Shown: piece after piece, positions 1-9,318 of the stretch
Layout of the letters: every line of letters starts with the position of its first letter
Numbering within the stretch: position 1 is the first letter of the stretch
DNA from: a virus
Direction: 5' to 3' (one strand)
Length of the DNA: 40,360 nucleotides
Virus record (IMG/VR): IMGVR_UViG_3300032246_000169
Coordinates: 1 to 40,360 of that record
Position numbers and translations under genes: made by a program
The notes under the pieces: model-generated
Told to the model about the DNA's origin: nothing
The model's database searches: none
Seen by the model: only the letters and a program-made list of their open reading frames with translations

Positions 1-71
1 ACGCAATAATGTTAGCAATTGCTGGGTCTACGTCAGCAAGGCTGAATAGTTCCAAAGCACGTGTAACAAGG
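1..71. repeat. Left copy of 71-bp terminal overlap (circular genome join)
   Basis: These 71 bases are identical to 40290-40360. The copy lies inside the major capsid gene. Joining the ends makes one uninterrupted reading frame of 318 codons, so the repeat is best explained as the overlap left when a circular or circularly permuted molecule was assembled, giving a unique length of 40,289 bp. A true short terminal repeat placed inside the capsid gene would be biologically odd. Confidence 0.93.
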
Positions 72-376
72 ACTGAGTTACCATACTCTGCAAGAGTAAT
101 GGTTACAGATGTTGGTGTAGACAATGCTACTGCATCTGGGTCAGCAGTTTCTGTTAATGTAGAAGTTGCTGCTGCTAGGTCTTGGTAGCGTTGTAGGACT
201 ACTGTTGAACCTGGAATTGCTTGCTTTGCTGGGCGCTTGTCTGCGACTGAACGAATAAGTGGTTCAGAACGGAGAGCGAACTCTAGAAGACGGTCATATG
301 CCTTCTGGACTAGACCAGCAGAGCCTGCGGTTCCTCCAAGAGAGGACGAACCTGTTGTTGTATAGGCGTTTGCCAT
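1..376 (-). CDS. Major capsid protein, N-terminal part (N4-gp56 family)
   Basis: This is the amino-terminal 125 codons of the capsid shell subunit; the rest is at 39712-40360 across the circular join, and the joined protein is 317 residues. The start is ATG at 376, preceded by a strong GGAGGTG ribosome site 6-7 bases upstream. The opening residues (MANAYTTTGSSSLGGTAGS) and the stretches LRSEPLIRSVADKRPAKQ and LTETADPDAVAL are typical of the N4-gp56-type capsid family with the HK97 fold, which is widespread in actinophages. The scaffold gene lies directly upstream in transcription, the standard head-module order. The gene is interrupted only by the end of the contig; it is not a biological truncation. 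Confidence 0.9.
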   Translation of the reverse strand, partial: MANAYTTTGSSSLGGTAGSAGLVQKAYDRLLEFALRSEPLIRSVADKRPAKQAIPGSTVVLQRYQDLAAATSTLTETADPDAVALSTPTSVTITLAEYGNSVLVTRALELFSLADVDPAIANIIA

Positions 377-411
377 TTTGTCACCTCCAAGGTGATTAAG
401 TTAAACTATGA

Positions 412-891
412 TTAGTTTTGTGAACGGAGGATGTCTAATAGTGCGTCCATAGAATCCGCACCATCAATTCTCATATTTAAATCATCCATTCGGTCAGGAC
501 TAAAAGCATTTGTAGTAACGGCATCTTGCTGACGCAAGGCTGCACGATCATTTTCATTTGCTTTAGGCTCTGGGGCATCTAACTTAATTCCAAACAATTC
601 AGCATTATCGTCGAGCCAGTGATTAACTGATTCTTCGCTAACATCATCAATGTCTTTAAGAATTAAACGTGCTGCCTTAGAGTTTACGCCCTTCTTTTCT
701 AGGACTTCTTTGACTGTCCGCTCACGCTGCACTTTTGACAATCCATCAAGTTGCTCAGTGAGTTCCTTAATACGTTTCTCGTCTGCACGTTTAGCCTTCC
801 GCAACTTTTTAAGTAAGTCACTTCCGTCTAGTTGTGTTTCCAAGTCGGTATCTTGGTCGTCTTCGTCTTCATCCCAGTAGTTGTTGCTCAT
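412..891 (-). CDS. Capsid scaffold/assembly protein
   Basis: This 159-residue, strongly charged protein has an acidic amino terminus (WDEDEDDQDTD), a Lys/Arg/Glu-rich coiled-coil-like segment at about residues 25-60 and a short carboxy-terminal helix. That composition, its size and its place immediately before the major capsid gene fit a scaffolding protein that shapes the procapsid and is then lost. I chose ATG 891; a TTG at 924 would add 11 residues, but the ATG has an AGGGTGGG stretch upstream. The roughly 120-bp spacer behind it (892-1012) contains a GC-rich inverted repeat around 975-1000 and may separate head-shell genes from internal-protein genes. The function rests on context and composition, not on a motif. 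Confidence 0.72.
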   Translation of the reverse strand: MSNNYWDEDEDDQDTDLETQLDGSDLLKKLRKAKRADEKRIKELTEQLDGLSKVQRERTVKEVLEKKGVNSKAARLILKDIDDVSEESVNHWLDDNAELFGIKLDAPEPKANENDRAALRQQDAVTTNAFSPDRMDDLNMRIDGADSMDALLDILRSQN

Positions 892-1012
892 AGCAACCCA
901 CCCTTCTATTCGTTTTAGTCGCAAGCCTCAAAGTCATTTGGGGAAATGGTTTGGCTCTTGCTATCGGTCTAATACACCGCGTGGGGCCGATGGGTCCACG
1001 TCGGGAATCTAT

Positions 1013-2296
1013 TTAAAACGCGCCAGATTTTCCTTGACGGTTTAGGTATTGAGTAGAGAATGCTCCCTTAGAAGTTCCTGAAGAACCTTGGTAGTTTGCT
1101 TGTTCTCTAGAAACTAAATCTTCTAATTTGCGTTTCTCTGAAGCAAGTCCAAGTATGTTGGCTTTCTCTGCTTCAACTTGTCCATACTGAGCCAATTGAC
1201 CACCATATATGGAACTGAGTTTTTCAGCAACTGGAAGTTGTCCAGCAATTTTTTCATAGTCAGTCTTTGTCTGCGGCAAACCCTGGTTAGTATTTCTTAT
1301 AGCGTCAGCACCTATTGTTCCAGTGGTTAAATTACTATAACGATTAGACTGTATAGTTTCAGCAGCCATTGAAGCATTAAGTCCTTGAGTAAGGGCTGCG
1401 CCACCAATTTCTGCTGCTTGAACTTTGCGTTCCATTACAGCCACTTGATTTTTAGGGTCAAGCATTGTTGCCACTAAATCTGCAGTATTGAGTTGTGGAT
1501 AGAATTTACGCCAAGCATCAAGTGTTCCTGGATCAGAGTTGAGAACTCTGTCATAAGCCATTGATACACGCTGTCCTGCTTCAACAACATTTACACCATT
1601 GCCAATTAAAGTGGAATACATTCCTGCATTATCAAAAGTAGGTAGGGAATAATTTTTAAATACTTGAGAATAACCACGCTCCATCTCAAGATATGTTTTT
1701 TCATCCACAGCACCAAGACCATTTTTAATTCTTGTTTGATTACCAGAAAAACGTTGAGTATAATCTGCATTATATCGTCCATCATAACGCAGTAAATCCA
1801 ATGCCTCAGCACTTGAAATTCCAGGGTAATCTTTACGAATTTTTGCCCAAGTAGATGCAAAGTTTTGAATATTATAAACTTTCATCATTTCCATCATTGC
1901 ATTAAATAATGCATCTTCTTTTGAAATGCTTTCAGGGGAACCCATTGGAACCACTTGAGATTGAGGAGTTGTTGAACCCATAGGGTCAATGATTCCATTA
2001 TTTAACGCAAGTCCAGGAACTGTTGTTGAACCGTAAGATTCTGCTGCAACTGGATTGTATCCCATTGGGACACCATTGCTTGTAAAGGTAGGAAAATAAA
2101 GAGTTGGGGAGGAGTAACCTGCAGGAGCGCCACCAATAGTTACTGTGGGAATAGGTGTTGCTGGTGATTGTGCTCCAGTTACTGTCTTTCCAACAACAGC
2201 ATTAGTCTGCTTTGCTTGTTCTTGAGTTATTTTCAACTGTGTGTCAAATGCTTTCTGAGCGTCTGCTACAGCAGCAAGTTGTGCTTTAGTTGCCAT
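1013..2296 (-). CDS. Putative internal virion protein, 427 aa
   Basis: I do not recognise a defined domain. The protein is Ala/Gln-rich at both ends, with a probable coiled coil near residues 5-35, a Pro/Gly/Ser/Thr-rich linker at about 40-125, and a helical body. It follows the 413- and 1586-residue proteins in one leftward operon, between portal and scaffold. That is where podovirus-like phages encode internal core or ejection proteins. Its ATG (2296) directly abuts the stop of the upstream gene, suggesting coupled translation. Assignment as a virion-internal protein is inference from position and size. Confidence 0.55.
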   Translation of the reverse strand: MATKAQLAAVADAQKAFDTQLKITQEQAKQTNAVVGKTVTGAQSPATPIPTVTIGGAPAGYSSPTLYFPTFTSNGVPMGYNPVAAESYGSTTVPGLALNNGIIDPMGSTTPQSQVVPMGSPESISKEDALFNAMMEMMKVYNIQNFASTWAKIRKDYPGISSAEALDLLRYDGRYNADYTQRFSGNQTRIKNGLGAVDEKTYLEMERGYSQVFKNYSLPTFDNAGMYSTLIGNGVNVVEAGQRVSMAYDRVLNSDPGTLDAWRKFYPQLNTADLVATMLDPKNQVAVMERKVQAAEIGGAALTQGLNASMAAETIQSNRYSNLTTGTIGADAIRNTNQGLPQTKTDYEKIAGQLPVAEKLSSIYGGQLAQYGQVEAEKANILGLASEKRKLEDLVSREQANYQGSSGTSKGAFSTQYLNRQGKSGAF

Positions 2297-3538
2297 TTAC
2301 ACAGGTCCTATTCCAAAAGTATCCATCATTGTTTTAAAATCGCTAAGTTGTTGAGCCCTGTATCCTGGGGCTTTTTCAATTCCATCAGAATTCCAAATTA
2401 CTTTTTGAACATCATCTTGACTTAATATGTTTGTTCCACTAGCAATTTTTGAAAGGAAAGATTGAGGGACTTGATTTGCTTTAACTCCAAATACACTGGC
2501 ATAAGATGTTATTGGGGCAGATAATAAATCAGAAACTGTTTGTCCATTTTTAATACCCTCTGCAATAGCAGGATAGTATTGGGTTGCTTTCATTTGAATA
2601 TTTTGCATAATATTTTGTTTTGCCTGAGTGCTTCTTGAGGCAGCAATGGCATCTTTGTAAATCTTTTTATCATCTAATGGAAGGTAGTTATCGGTATAAG
2701 CATTTCTAATTTGAGTTACACTAATACCAAAGGCTCCGCCAGTAATGGGTTTAGCATTAGGGTCTGTCTTATCTAAAGCATTAGTAACTAAAGTATTTGC
2801 TTTTTTAGCAACATATTTTTGGAATATACTTTCAGCCAATGTAGGGTCAAGTTTATTGGCCCCACCTGCTGCTTGCTGTGCTTTAAGTATCTCTGTAGAG
2901 TAAGCCTTAGCAGTTTTGCTATCTACTCGCTCATCAAACAAATCTAAAAATTTATTATTTATATCAAGTTCTAATGATGCAGGACTAGATAAAGTTATTG
3001 CTTTAGCAGCAGTTGGTTTGCCAAAATACTGTTGCGCTAATCCAGGATCTGTAATGAATTGTTGAATACTTCCACTATAATCATTTCCAGACTGGTCTGC
3101 GTGAGCCATTAATTTACCAAGAGCAGTAAAGTCTTCTGGTCTAAATGTTACAGCAGTTCCTTGGCTAGCAATATAATTTGCAGCATTTGCAGATGCTAGA
3201 ATATCGTTCTTTGAATATAATCCTTTTATACTTGCCATACGAAGTAGCAAGTTTGCTCTGCCTTGGTTATCTAATGTTTCATATGCCTGGTATGGTGATA
3301 CCTCAGTATATTGAGGCATAGCGTAAATAGGCTTTTTATTAACATCAACACCTACTTGGACTTTGCTACCCAGTGGCAAACCACTTATGCTTTTGCCTTT
3401 AACATTTTGAGTAAAAGTTACATTGCTCGCTTGTTCAGAAGGTCCTAATGCCCCACCCTTATTAAGGGTTGGTGCAGTATTTGGGGTTGGAGTTGGTTTT
3501 GCACCAGGAACTTTCGGTGGAATCACTGCTGGGGACAT
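2297..3538 (-). CDS. Putative internal virion protein, 413 aa
   Basis: There is no clear domain. A proline-rich amino terminus (residues 1-35) leads into a mostly helical Ala/Lys/Gln-rich body. The ATG at 3538 overlaps the stop of the 1586-residue gene as TAATG, with GGAGGGG just upstream, so the two are translationally coupled and probably made in fixed proportion. Position between portal and scaffold, next to two other large unassigned proteins, supports a role inside the capsid or in DNA ejection. Function is inferred from context only. Confidence 0.55.
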   Translation of the reverse strand: MSPAVIPPKVPGAKPTPTPNTAPTLNKGGALGPSEQASNVTFTQNVKGKSISGLPLGSKVQVGVDVNKKPIYAMPQYTEVSPYQAYETLDNQGRANLLLRMASIKGLYSKNDILASANAANYIASQGTAVTFRPEDFTALGKLMAHADQSGNDYSGSIQQFITDPGLAQQYFGKPTAAKAITLSSPASLELDINNKFLDLFDERVDSKTAKAYSTEILKAQQAAGGANKLDPTLAESIFQKYVAKKANTLVTNALDKTDPNAKPITGGAFGISVTQIRNAYTDNYLPLDDKKIYKDAIAASRSTQAKQNIMQNIQMKATQYYPAIAEGIKNGQTVSDLLSAPITSYASVFGVKANQVPQSFLSKIASGTNILSQDDVQKVIWNSDGIEKAPGYRAQQLSDFKTMMDTFGIGPV

Positions 3539-6500
3539 TACCCCTCCAATTCTGATTTAAAGTATGTATAGAATAACTTTTGGAAATCTGGATTACGTTG
3601 TAGAATCTTTGCCGCCTCTTGAGCCAATTGAGTTCTTTGTGGTTCTGATGAGGCGTTGCTGAGTGTCTTCATTCCACTTGCTTCAATAGCCTTATCACGC
3701 AAGTATAAGTAATCGCGCATTCCAGTTAAAGCATCTGAATCCGCCAAACTTTCGTCTGCTACGGCAGCCTTTAATTGATTAATAATTCTAGTGCGCTTGC
3801 CAGTATCTAGATTGAAAGTAAGATCTAATTGCTCAAATGATTTTGACAAAGATTGGCTTGCGGCCTTGAAATCAGAACTACTCCAATTTTCGGCAGTAGA
3901 ACGTGTTCTTAGTCTATCCAAAGCAGCATAGTATCTAATCTGAGTAGCCTTTTGCATTATCTCTTTTGGAGTTAACTTAGTAAAAGAACCACGTTGCTGT
4001 TGATATCTATATAAAGCCTGAGATAGTTCTCCGTTAGGATAGAACATTCCATAAACATCTGGATATTTATTTAATACACTTGGATCATTCTTAATTAAGT
4101 TATATGTAGGAAGATTAGTTGGTTCTTGATTTGTGGTAGTATTGATAATAGCAAATATCTGTTCTGGTCCATAGGTATCTAGGAAGTCAGCATATGCTCT
4201 GTTTCTATTAGAACCTGAGTTGGCTTCAAGATTCTTAAAATCAGCCCATAGAGATGTTGCTAATACCGTGTTTCCATCTTTGCTCTTTGCCAATGCTTCA
4301 GGACGAAGAGAGAATGGGATAGGCATAAACGCGCCAAATACACCACGCCACATTGTAAAGTATTTAGCAAGGTTATATGAATCTTTAGTTAGACGTTTCT
4401 GGTCCATTGGGTCATCTAGATTATACTCACCGCTATTAGCAAGATATGTCATAGATGGAGCAAACGCACCAGCAAATGCTGGTTCTACTCCTGCAGCAGA
4501 TGAAAGAATTCGACTCCAGTTAGAACTGAGCAATGCAGAGTTTAATACTCCGCTGTTTTTAATATCTGGTGTTCCATATGGAAATAGGACTCTATATGCT
4601 TCTTCTTCAATTCCAGCAGGAAGAAATTTCATAGGATTTTTATCCATTGAATCAAGAAGTGCTGCAGAGATGCTTACGCCAGGACCAAATCCTGGAAGAA
4701 CGCTACCGCCACCAAGAGCAAAGTTAAATGATTGCGGGGTCGCAGACAAAGCAAAAGGTCCGCTTACTCGTGGATGACCAGACATTCCTTGAAATAAATT
4801 AAGTGCTGCGCCAGCAAGTGGCATAAAGAACTTGCGTTCACCTGTTGTGGGGTCCTTAAAAAAGAATCCTTGGTTAGCATCATAATAGTCTTTAGCATCT
4901 GTTAGTTCATACAGTGCTGATGAATCAGCAGATGATAACCAATCAAGAGCCTTTGTAGCCTTGTAAACTTGAAGAGGATTTTCCATTGCTAATCCACTCC
5001 AGGCGTGAATGGTATCCCACCAGGCTTGAGCAAATGGTGCAACTAAACGTAATTGATGAAACAGCAAACGACGCTTACCAGCATTATAGAACAAATCAGC
5101 AACTTTCTTATTTGCTACATTTGCAGCATACTGATGTGCTTCATCTAAAGTAATGTTTCCATCACCCTTAACTATTTCAAGACGTTTCCACGCTGGGTGA
5201 GTTCTGCCAATATTGTTACCAGTAATAGGGTTACGAAGTGGTCCTAATGACTTAGGTGCTTCTTCTCTTAACTTTAAAATGGCTTTTTCATCAAGAGCGC
5301 CAAGAATGTTATGAATAGCATCCCAATATGACTGACGCCATTCAGGTCCCATAGTGGTTAGTTTTTCCATTTTAACTGCATAATCAAAGAACTTATTAGT
5401 TACATCTGAAAATACATTTCCCTTACCACCAACACGTTGAAACTTTTGAGTTGGGACTGTCATCTTTACATTATCCCAATTACCAGTTCCATCAAATGCT
5501 TCTTTAACTTGCTTTGTAAATTCTGCTTGAGCGTCATTTAATGACTTACGACCCTTAGATATTTGAGATGAATTTTTAATAGAGTTTTCTGCTGCTTTTT
5601 TAGCACCAGGAATTTCAAGAAGTTGGTTTCCTACCTTTATTTTTCCAGCAGAAAGAAGTTTCTTTATAGTGCTTGATGACTTACCACCAGCACCAGCAAG
5701 TTCTTCAATACGGGCTAGAACAGATACTTCTTGTCCTCCAGCATTTTTTCCCTTAAATAAGAATTTCATTAGACCATCTTTTGTAGTCAATGCTTCTTTT
5801 GTAAGTTCATCTTTGCTGTGTAAATAATAATCTAAAGTCTTGCGACCTCCCTTATTAAGGAAGTAGTCAACTGTTCTCATCTCTTGTCCGGGTTTTGTTG
5901 CAAGAACTTGTTGAACAAACTCTGAGTTATGAAGAATGCGAAGTTGGTTTGAGAATCCATCCCACCATAGAGGATGTCCAAAGACTTCTTTTTGATATCC
6001 AAGGTTTCTTAAAATTTTATTTATCTCACCATCGCCACCTGCGCCAACGAGTGAGTTACCCATAAAGTCTACATATGGATCTAAAAGTGCCATTGCTTGC
6101 TCTTCAGATTTTAATTCATCTGCTTGAGAAGCCATCTTAAATCCATTGCCGTGAACGTCATTGCGTACTTTATCAAATTGATTTAGTATTGAACGCCATT
6201 TAGGTCCGCCATCTTGTCCTAAGAACATTGCTATAGCAGATATAGGGTGATTAAAGAATGATGAGTGACCAGATGCAAACACACGAATCTGCTCTTCTGC
6301 AATGTTACGAGTAATATATGCAGGACGAAGCATTACGGATTTCTTCCATAGGCTAGTTCCAAAAGTTGTTGCCTCATCAAGTTTAACTCCAATATCTCCA
6401 AATTTCTTTGCAGATAGGATAAACTTTGATATTTCTTCACCAGAAGGAATATATACAAATGAGTTTAGAAGTTCTGAATCTAGGTGAGAACTATGAATAG

Positions 6501-8298
6501 TGACTGATTTTCCTTTACTGATCATAAAGGTTATTTCAGTTCCCTTAGCGTGTTGCTCAGCCCAATAAGCAGCAGTGTCTTTACGCTCAGTTTCAAATGT
6601 TCTAGTAAGTTTTTTAAATTTATCTAGTTGTTCTCCAGTAAATTTGCTTGCATTCTTAGCATATATTGCATCAAATAGTTTTGCTGATGCTGTATAGCCA
6701 GATGTTGTAGCATCTGTTGAAAGTGCAATATCATCAAGTAAAGTTTTGATTGTAGCATTGTCTAGTTTAAGAGAACGAGCAACACCATTCACAACTTCAA
6801 CAAGTTTATCTTTGTCGGTAATGTGAACTAAAGTTCCGCCTTTATCTGGGACATAGGCGTGGTATTTGTTTGATATACCTAATAATAATTTATGAATTGG
6901 TTCTCTTGAGCGAGAACTAGCCTGCCAACCATTTACGACCTGGGTTGCTCTAGGTGATACACCTTTTACGATTCCAGATAATGCTCTAGTTGTAGTTGAT
7001 CCAGTTTCGAGAGCACGTTGCATAACTTTGCCATCAGCAATGAAAGGAGCAATTGCTGAAAGTGCTTCTTCTCTTGTAGTTGCCTTTGCTAGCAAAACCG
7101 CTTCTTCAACTGTAAGTCTACCCTTTGCAAGGCGTTGAATCTTCTGCCAATCATCAATATTTACAATAGTATCAATGATATGGGTTCCTTGAGAACCACT
7201 TAAGAAAGATGCAATACCATCATAATCAATATTAATCTTATTGTATTGATCTTTAACTTTAGCCAAGGTCTGATAATTCTTTAGATAAGCAGCAGTCTTT
7301 TGTTCTTTAGTAACAGCACTAGCACCGTGAACTTGCTTAAGTGAAGATTCTACAGCCTGAGTTGCTTCATCAAGTTGTGATTTTAAAAGAGATGCTTCTT
7401 TAGCAGCCTTTGCTGCTTTAAGTCCAGTTGAGCCTTCAGATGCTAATTGTGCTAGTTTGGCTGCTTGCTTTAATTTTCCAACAGCAATAGTTGGGTCAGT
7501 TACAACACTAAGACCAATATCGCCAAGGGCTGTAATAACTCTAGCAGCAGCACTTTCTGGATGACCAACTGTAAGCAAATATGCCGCTGGATCAAATACG
7601 CTGTAAGGACGGTAATAGATTTTGCCACCAACTTCAAAAGCAACTTTGGCTTCTTTCATCTGTGCTGTGCGAGCAGCAAATCCAGCACCAGTTTCTTCAG
7701 AGGGGAAGAATCCAGCACCTAAATCTATTTTTCCCTCTTGAATTTGTTGTTTGACTATTTGATATAATGTTGTTTGTCCACGAAAGTTTTTTGCAGACTC
7801 ATTATAAAAAGAACCAAGTTGTTTATTTTCTGGAGTATTGCCTTCTTGCAAATCTTTATATGCTTGACGCATAGGTGTGCTTACAACTTCTAGTCCAGTT
7901 TGCCCAACAACTGATAAACCTCTTACAAGTCCCTTTATACCAGACCATACCATACCAACTGGAGTATTGTTAAACTTTTCAGTAGAAAGACGATTGCTTT
8001 CTTTTTTAATATCCAACTGACGTTGTGTTTGAGTCTGTTTATCAATCTGTATAAGAGTATCAACTAAAGCATTATTTGGCATAGCGCCAGCCTTAGCAAG
8101 ACCAGTTATAACTCCAGCAGATGCTGTAGGATTAGTCTTTAAAAGAGAGCGAAGATTTTCGCCTTGAGGTCCCGTTACTAACTGAGCAGCCTTAAGCGTA
8201 TCAGAATAGTCGGCTTGATTTTGGGTTAGTTGTCTTTCTTCTACCCCAATAAGTGTAGGTAAACCGTTGGCATCTTTGCCAACTTTAGGTAAACTCAT
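3538..8298 (-). CDS. Giant internal virion/ejection protein, 1586 aa
   Basis: This is the longest gene in the window at 12% of the genome. The protein is largely helical, with Lys/Ala/Glu-rich stretches (about residues 270-420), a central region with many aromatic residues, and a Trp/Phe-rich segment near residues 1080-1120 (HQLRLVAPFAQAWWDTIHAW). I see no lysozyme, transglycosylase or protease motif I can defend. Its size and its place in the head module resemble the very large ejected core proteins of podoviruses. A siphovirus tape measure is less likely because it lies before the capsid gene and no tail-tube genes flank it. The ATG overlaps the upstream stop as ATGA, indicating coupling. 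Confidence 0.6.
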   Translation of the reverse strand: MSLPKVGKDANGLPTLIGVEERQLTQNQADYSDTLKAAQLVTGPQGENLRSLLKTNPTASAGVITGLAKAGAMPNNALVDTLIQIDKQTQTQRQLDIKKESNRLSTEKFNNTPVGMVWSGIKGLVRGLSVVGQTGLEVVSTPMRQAYKDLQEGNTPENKQLGSFYNESAKNFRGQTTLYQIVKQQIQEGKIDLGAGFFPSEETGAGFAARTAQMKEAKVAFEVGGKIYYRPYSVFDPAAYLLTVGHPESAAARVITALGDIGLSVVTDPTIAVGKLKQAAKLAQLASEGSTGLKAAKAAKEASLLKSQLDEATQAVESSLKQVHGASAVTKEQKTAAYLKNYQTLAKVKDQYNKINIDYDGIASFLSGSQGTHIIDTIVNIDDWQKIQRLAKGRLTVEEAVLLAKATTREEALSAIAPFIADGKVMQRALETGSTTTRALSGIVKGVSPRATQVVNGWQASSRSREPIHKLLLGISNKYHAYVPDKGGTLVHITDKDKLVEVVNGVARSLKLDNATIKTLLDDIALSTDATTSGYTASAKLFDAIYAKNASKFTGEQLDKFKKLTRTFETERKDTAAYWAEQHAKGTEITFMISKGKSVTIHSSHLDSELLNSFVYIPSGEEISKFILSAKKFGDIGVKLDEATTFGTSLWKKSVMLRPAYITRNIAEEQIRVFASGHSSFFNHPISAIAMFLGQDGGPKWRSILNQFDKVRNDVHGNGFKMASQADELKSEEQAMALLDPYVDFMGNSLVGAGGDGEINKILRNLGYQKEVFGHPLWWDGFSNQLRILHNSEFVQQVLATKPGQEMRTVDYFLNKGGRKTLDYYLHSKDELTKEALTTKDGLMKFLFKGKNAGGQEVSVLARIEELAGAGGKSSSTIKKLLSAGKIKVGNQLLEIPGAKKAAENSIKNSSQISKGRKSLNDAQAEFTKQVKEAFDGTGNWDNVKMTVPTQKFQRVGGKGNVFSDVTNKFFDYAVKMEKLTTMGPEWRQSYWDAIHNILGALDEKAILKLREEAPKSLGPLRNPITGNNIGRTHPAWKRLEIVKGDGNITLDEAHQYAANVANKKVADLFYNAGKRRLLFHQLRLVAPFAQAWWDTIHAWSGLAMENPLQVYKATKALDWLSSADSSALYELTDAKDYYDANQGFFFKDPTTGERKFFMPLAGAALNLFQGMSGHPRVSGPFALSATPQSFNFALGGGSVLPGFGPGVSISAALLDSMDKNPMKFLPAGIEEEAYRVLFPYGTPDIKNSGVLNSALLSSNWSRILSSAAGVEPAFAGAFAPSMTYLANSGEYNLDDPMDQKRLTKDSYNLAKYFTMWRGVFGAFMPIPFSLRPEALAKSKDGNTVLATSLWADFKNLEANSGSNRNRAYADFLDTYGPEQIFAIINTTTNQEPTNLPTYNLIKNDPSVLNKYPDVYGMFYPNGELSQALYRYQQQRGSFTKLTPKEIMQKATQIRYYAALDRLRTRSTAENWSSSDFKAASQSLSKSFEQLDLTFNLDTGKRTRIINQLKAAVADESLADSDALTGMRDYLYLRDKAIEASGMKTLSNASSEPQRTQLAQEAAKILQRNPDFQKLFYTYFKSELEG

Positions 8299-8753
8299 AC
8301 ACGACCTTGTTTAGACAAGTTTTCAAACATAAAAGCAATATCTCTATTTTGTGGATCCATCATATACATAGCCTGAACTGCTTGAATTGCTTGTTCTGGT
8401 TGGGGTGTGGACATAGCAGGAGTTGGCACTGCATCTGGACCTATTGGTGAACCGTGAGCAAGACCATCTGTTGGGTCTCCCTCTGTATGTAAATCCGATA
8501 TTCCTTTTAATGGTGGAAGTTGTGAGTTAGTTTGTGTTGAACCCATAGCACCTATAGTAGGGTCTCCTGCTAATGGTGCTGATTTTGCAGTATTAAAAGT
8601 TGATACTCCTTGGCCCTGAGGCAATCCAGGAACATACATTGCTTTTTGAGTATCTGTAGCCATTTGACCATTACTTCCATTTTGAGAAACATTCATTGGG
8701 TTATATTGAGGACCACCGTGTGCGCCGCCACTCTTGCCTTTGACTCCAGCCAC
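8295..8753 (-). CDS. Small Pro/Gly/Gln-rich head-module protein, 152 aa
   Basis: The start is GTG at 8753, chosen because a near-perfect AGGAGG lies 4-5 bases upstream. The protein is low-complexity (Gly, Pro, Gln, Ser, Thr) for its first 115 residues and ends in a short helix (PEQAIQAVQAMYMMDPQNRD). No domain is recognised. It sits between the Ntn hydrolase and the giant internal protein and overlaps the latter by four bases. It could be a small virion or assembly protein, possibly a substrate of the neighbouring hydrolase; that is speculation from order alone. Confidence 0.6.
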   Translation of the reverse strand: MAGVKGKSGGAHGGPQYNPMNVSQNGSNGQMATDTQKAMYVPGLPQGQGVSTFNTAKSAPLAGDPTIGAMGSTQTNSQLPPLKGISDLHTEGDPTDGLAHGSPIGPDAVPTPAMSTPQPEQAIQAVQAMYMMDPQNRDIAFMFENLSKQGRV

Positions 8754-8761
8754 GATTCCTC

Positions 8762-9304
8762 CTACTTAATATGTCTAGGTTGTATTTTAGATAGATAAGG
8801 TCCTGCTGTAAATGCTGTAAGTTTGCTTGCAATTTCCATTGCTTGATAAGCATCAGCACCAGCGTGCAATGCACCAAGTGCATACGCTGCTCCAGAACCT
8901 GCCGCATAGACTCCGTGTTCAGTTTTAGATACTGAACATTCCTGGTCTATATCAAATATTTCTCCGCCTATTGCAATAATAAACTGAAACCTAAGTTCTT
9001 TATTATCTTCATCAAAATTATATCCATTGTTGGATAAACATTTGCGAAGCGAAGGCATAGCCTTTGCAATCATAAAGTGGTATAAATCTTTTTTATCTAA
9101 CTTGCTTGGAACTGGTGGTTCCCATATATGCTGTGCTACATCACAAGGAAGAACTTCTCCTGAACCAGCAATTAGATATGGACCACGATCTGCAATCTTT
9201 TGAACGTTAGGGTGTGAATATACAAACCCACTACTATCAGTAGTTTGACTATCGGCAACAATGATTGCAGCGTCTTTATGCTCTATACCGATAATTGTTG
9301 TCAT
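8762..9304 (-). CDS. Proteasome/HslV-like Ntn hydrolase, candidate prohead protease
   Basis: This 180-residue protein has the signature of the proteasome beta/HslV family of amino-terminal-nucleophile peptidases. It begins MTTIIGI, so removal of Met exposes a Thr nucleophile. An Asp follows at mature position 17 (VADSQTT) and a Lys at 35 (NVQKIAD), matching the Thr1/Asp17/Lys33 triad with a two-residue insertion. A glycine turn (LIAGSG) and the late motif GSGAAYALGALHAGADA also match. There is no propeptide. The gene lies between the portal and the small and giant internal proteins, in the slot where many phages carry their maturation protease, and no S14, S49 or herpes-type protease is seen elsewhere. 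Family assignment is strong; a role in capsid maturation is inference. Confidence 0.82.
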   Translation of the reverse strand: MTTIIGIEHKDAAIIVADSQTTDSSGFVYSHPNVQKIADRGPYLIAGSGEVLPCDVAQHIWEPPVPSKLDKKDLYHFMIAKAMPSLRKCLSNNGYNFDEDNKELRFQFIIAIGGEIFDIDQECSVSKTEHGVYAAGSGAAYALGALHAGADAYQAMEIASKLTAFTAGPYLSKIQPRHIK

Positions 9305-9318
9305 TGTCCCCTACTTAA

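Noticed and set aside
1-71. True short direct terminal repeat
   Set aside because: It would cut the major capsid gene, and the frame is perfect when the ends are joined, so an assembly overlap is simpler.
4220-4777. 185-codon plus-strand frame inside the giant internal protein gene
   Set aside because: It is opposite a continuous, well-composed gene, has no ribosome site and an odd Arg/Pro composition.
3538-8298. Tape-measure protein of a long-tailed phage
   Set aside because: It lies between portal and capsid genes, and no tail-tube, assembly-chaperone frameshift pair or sheath gene is visible.
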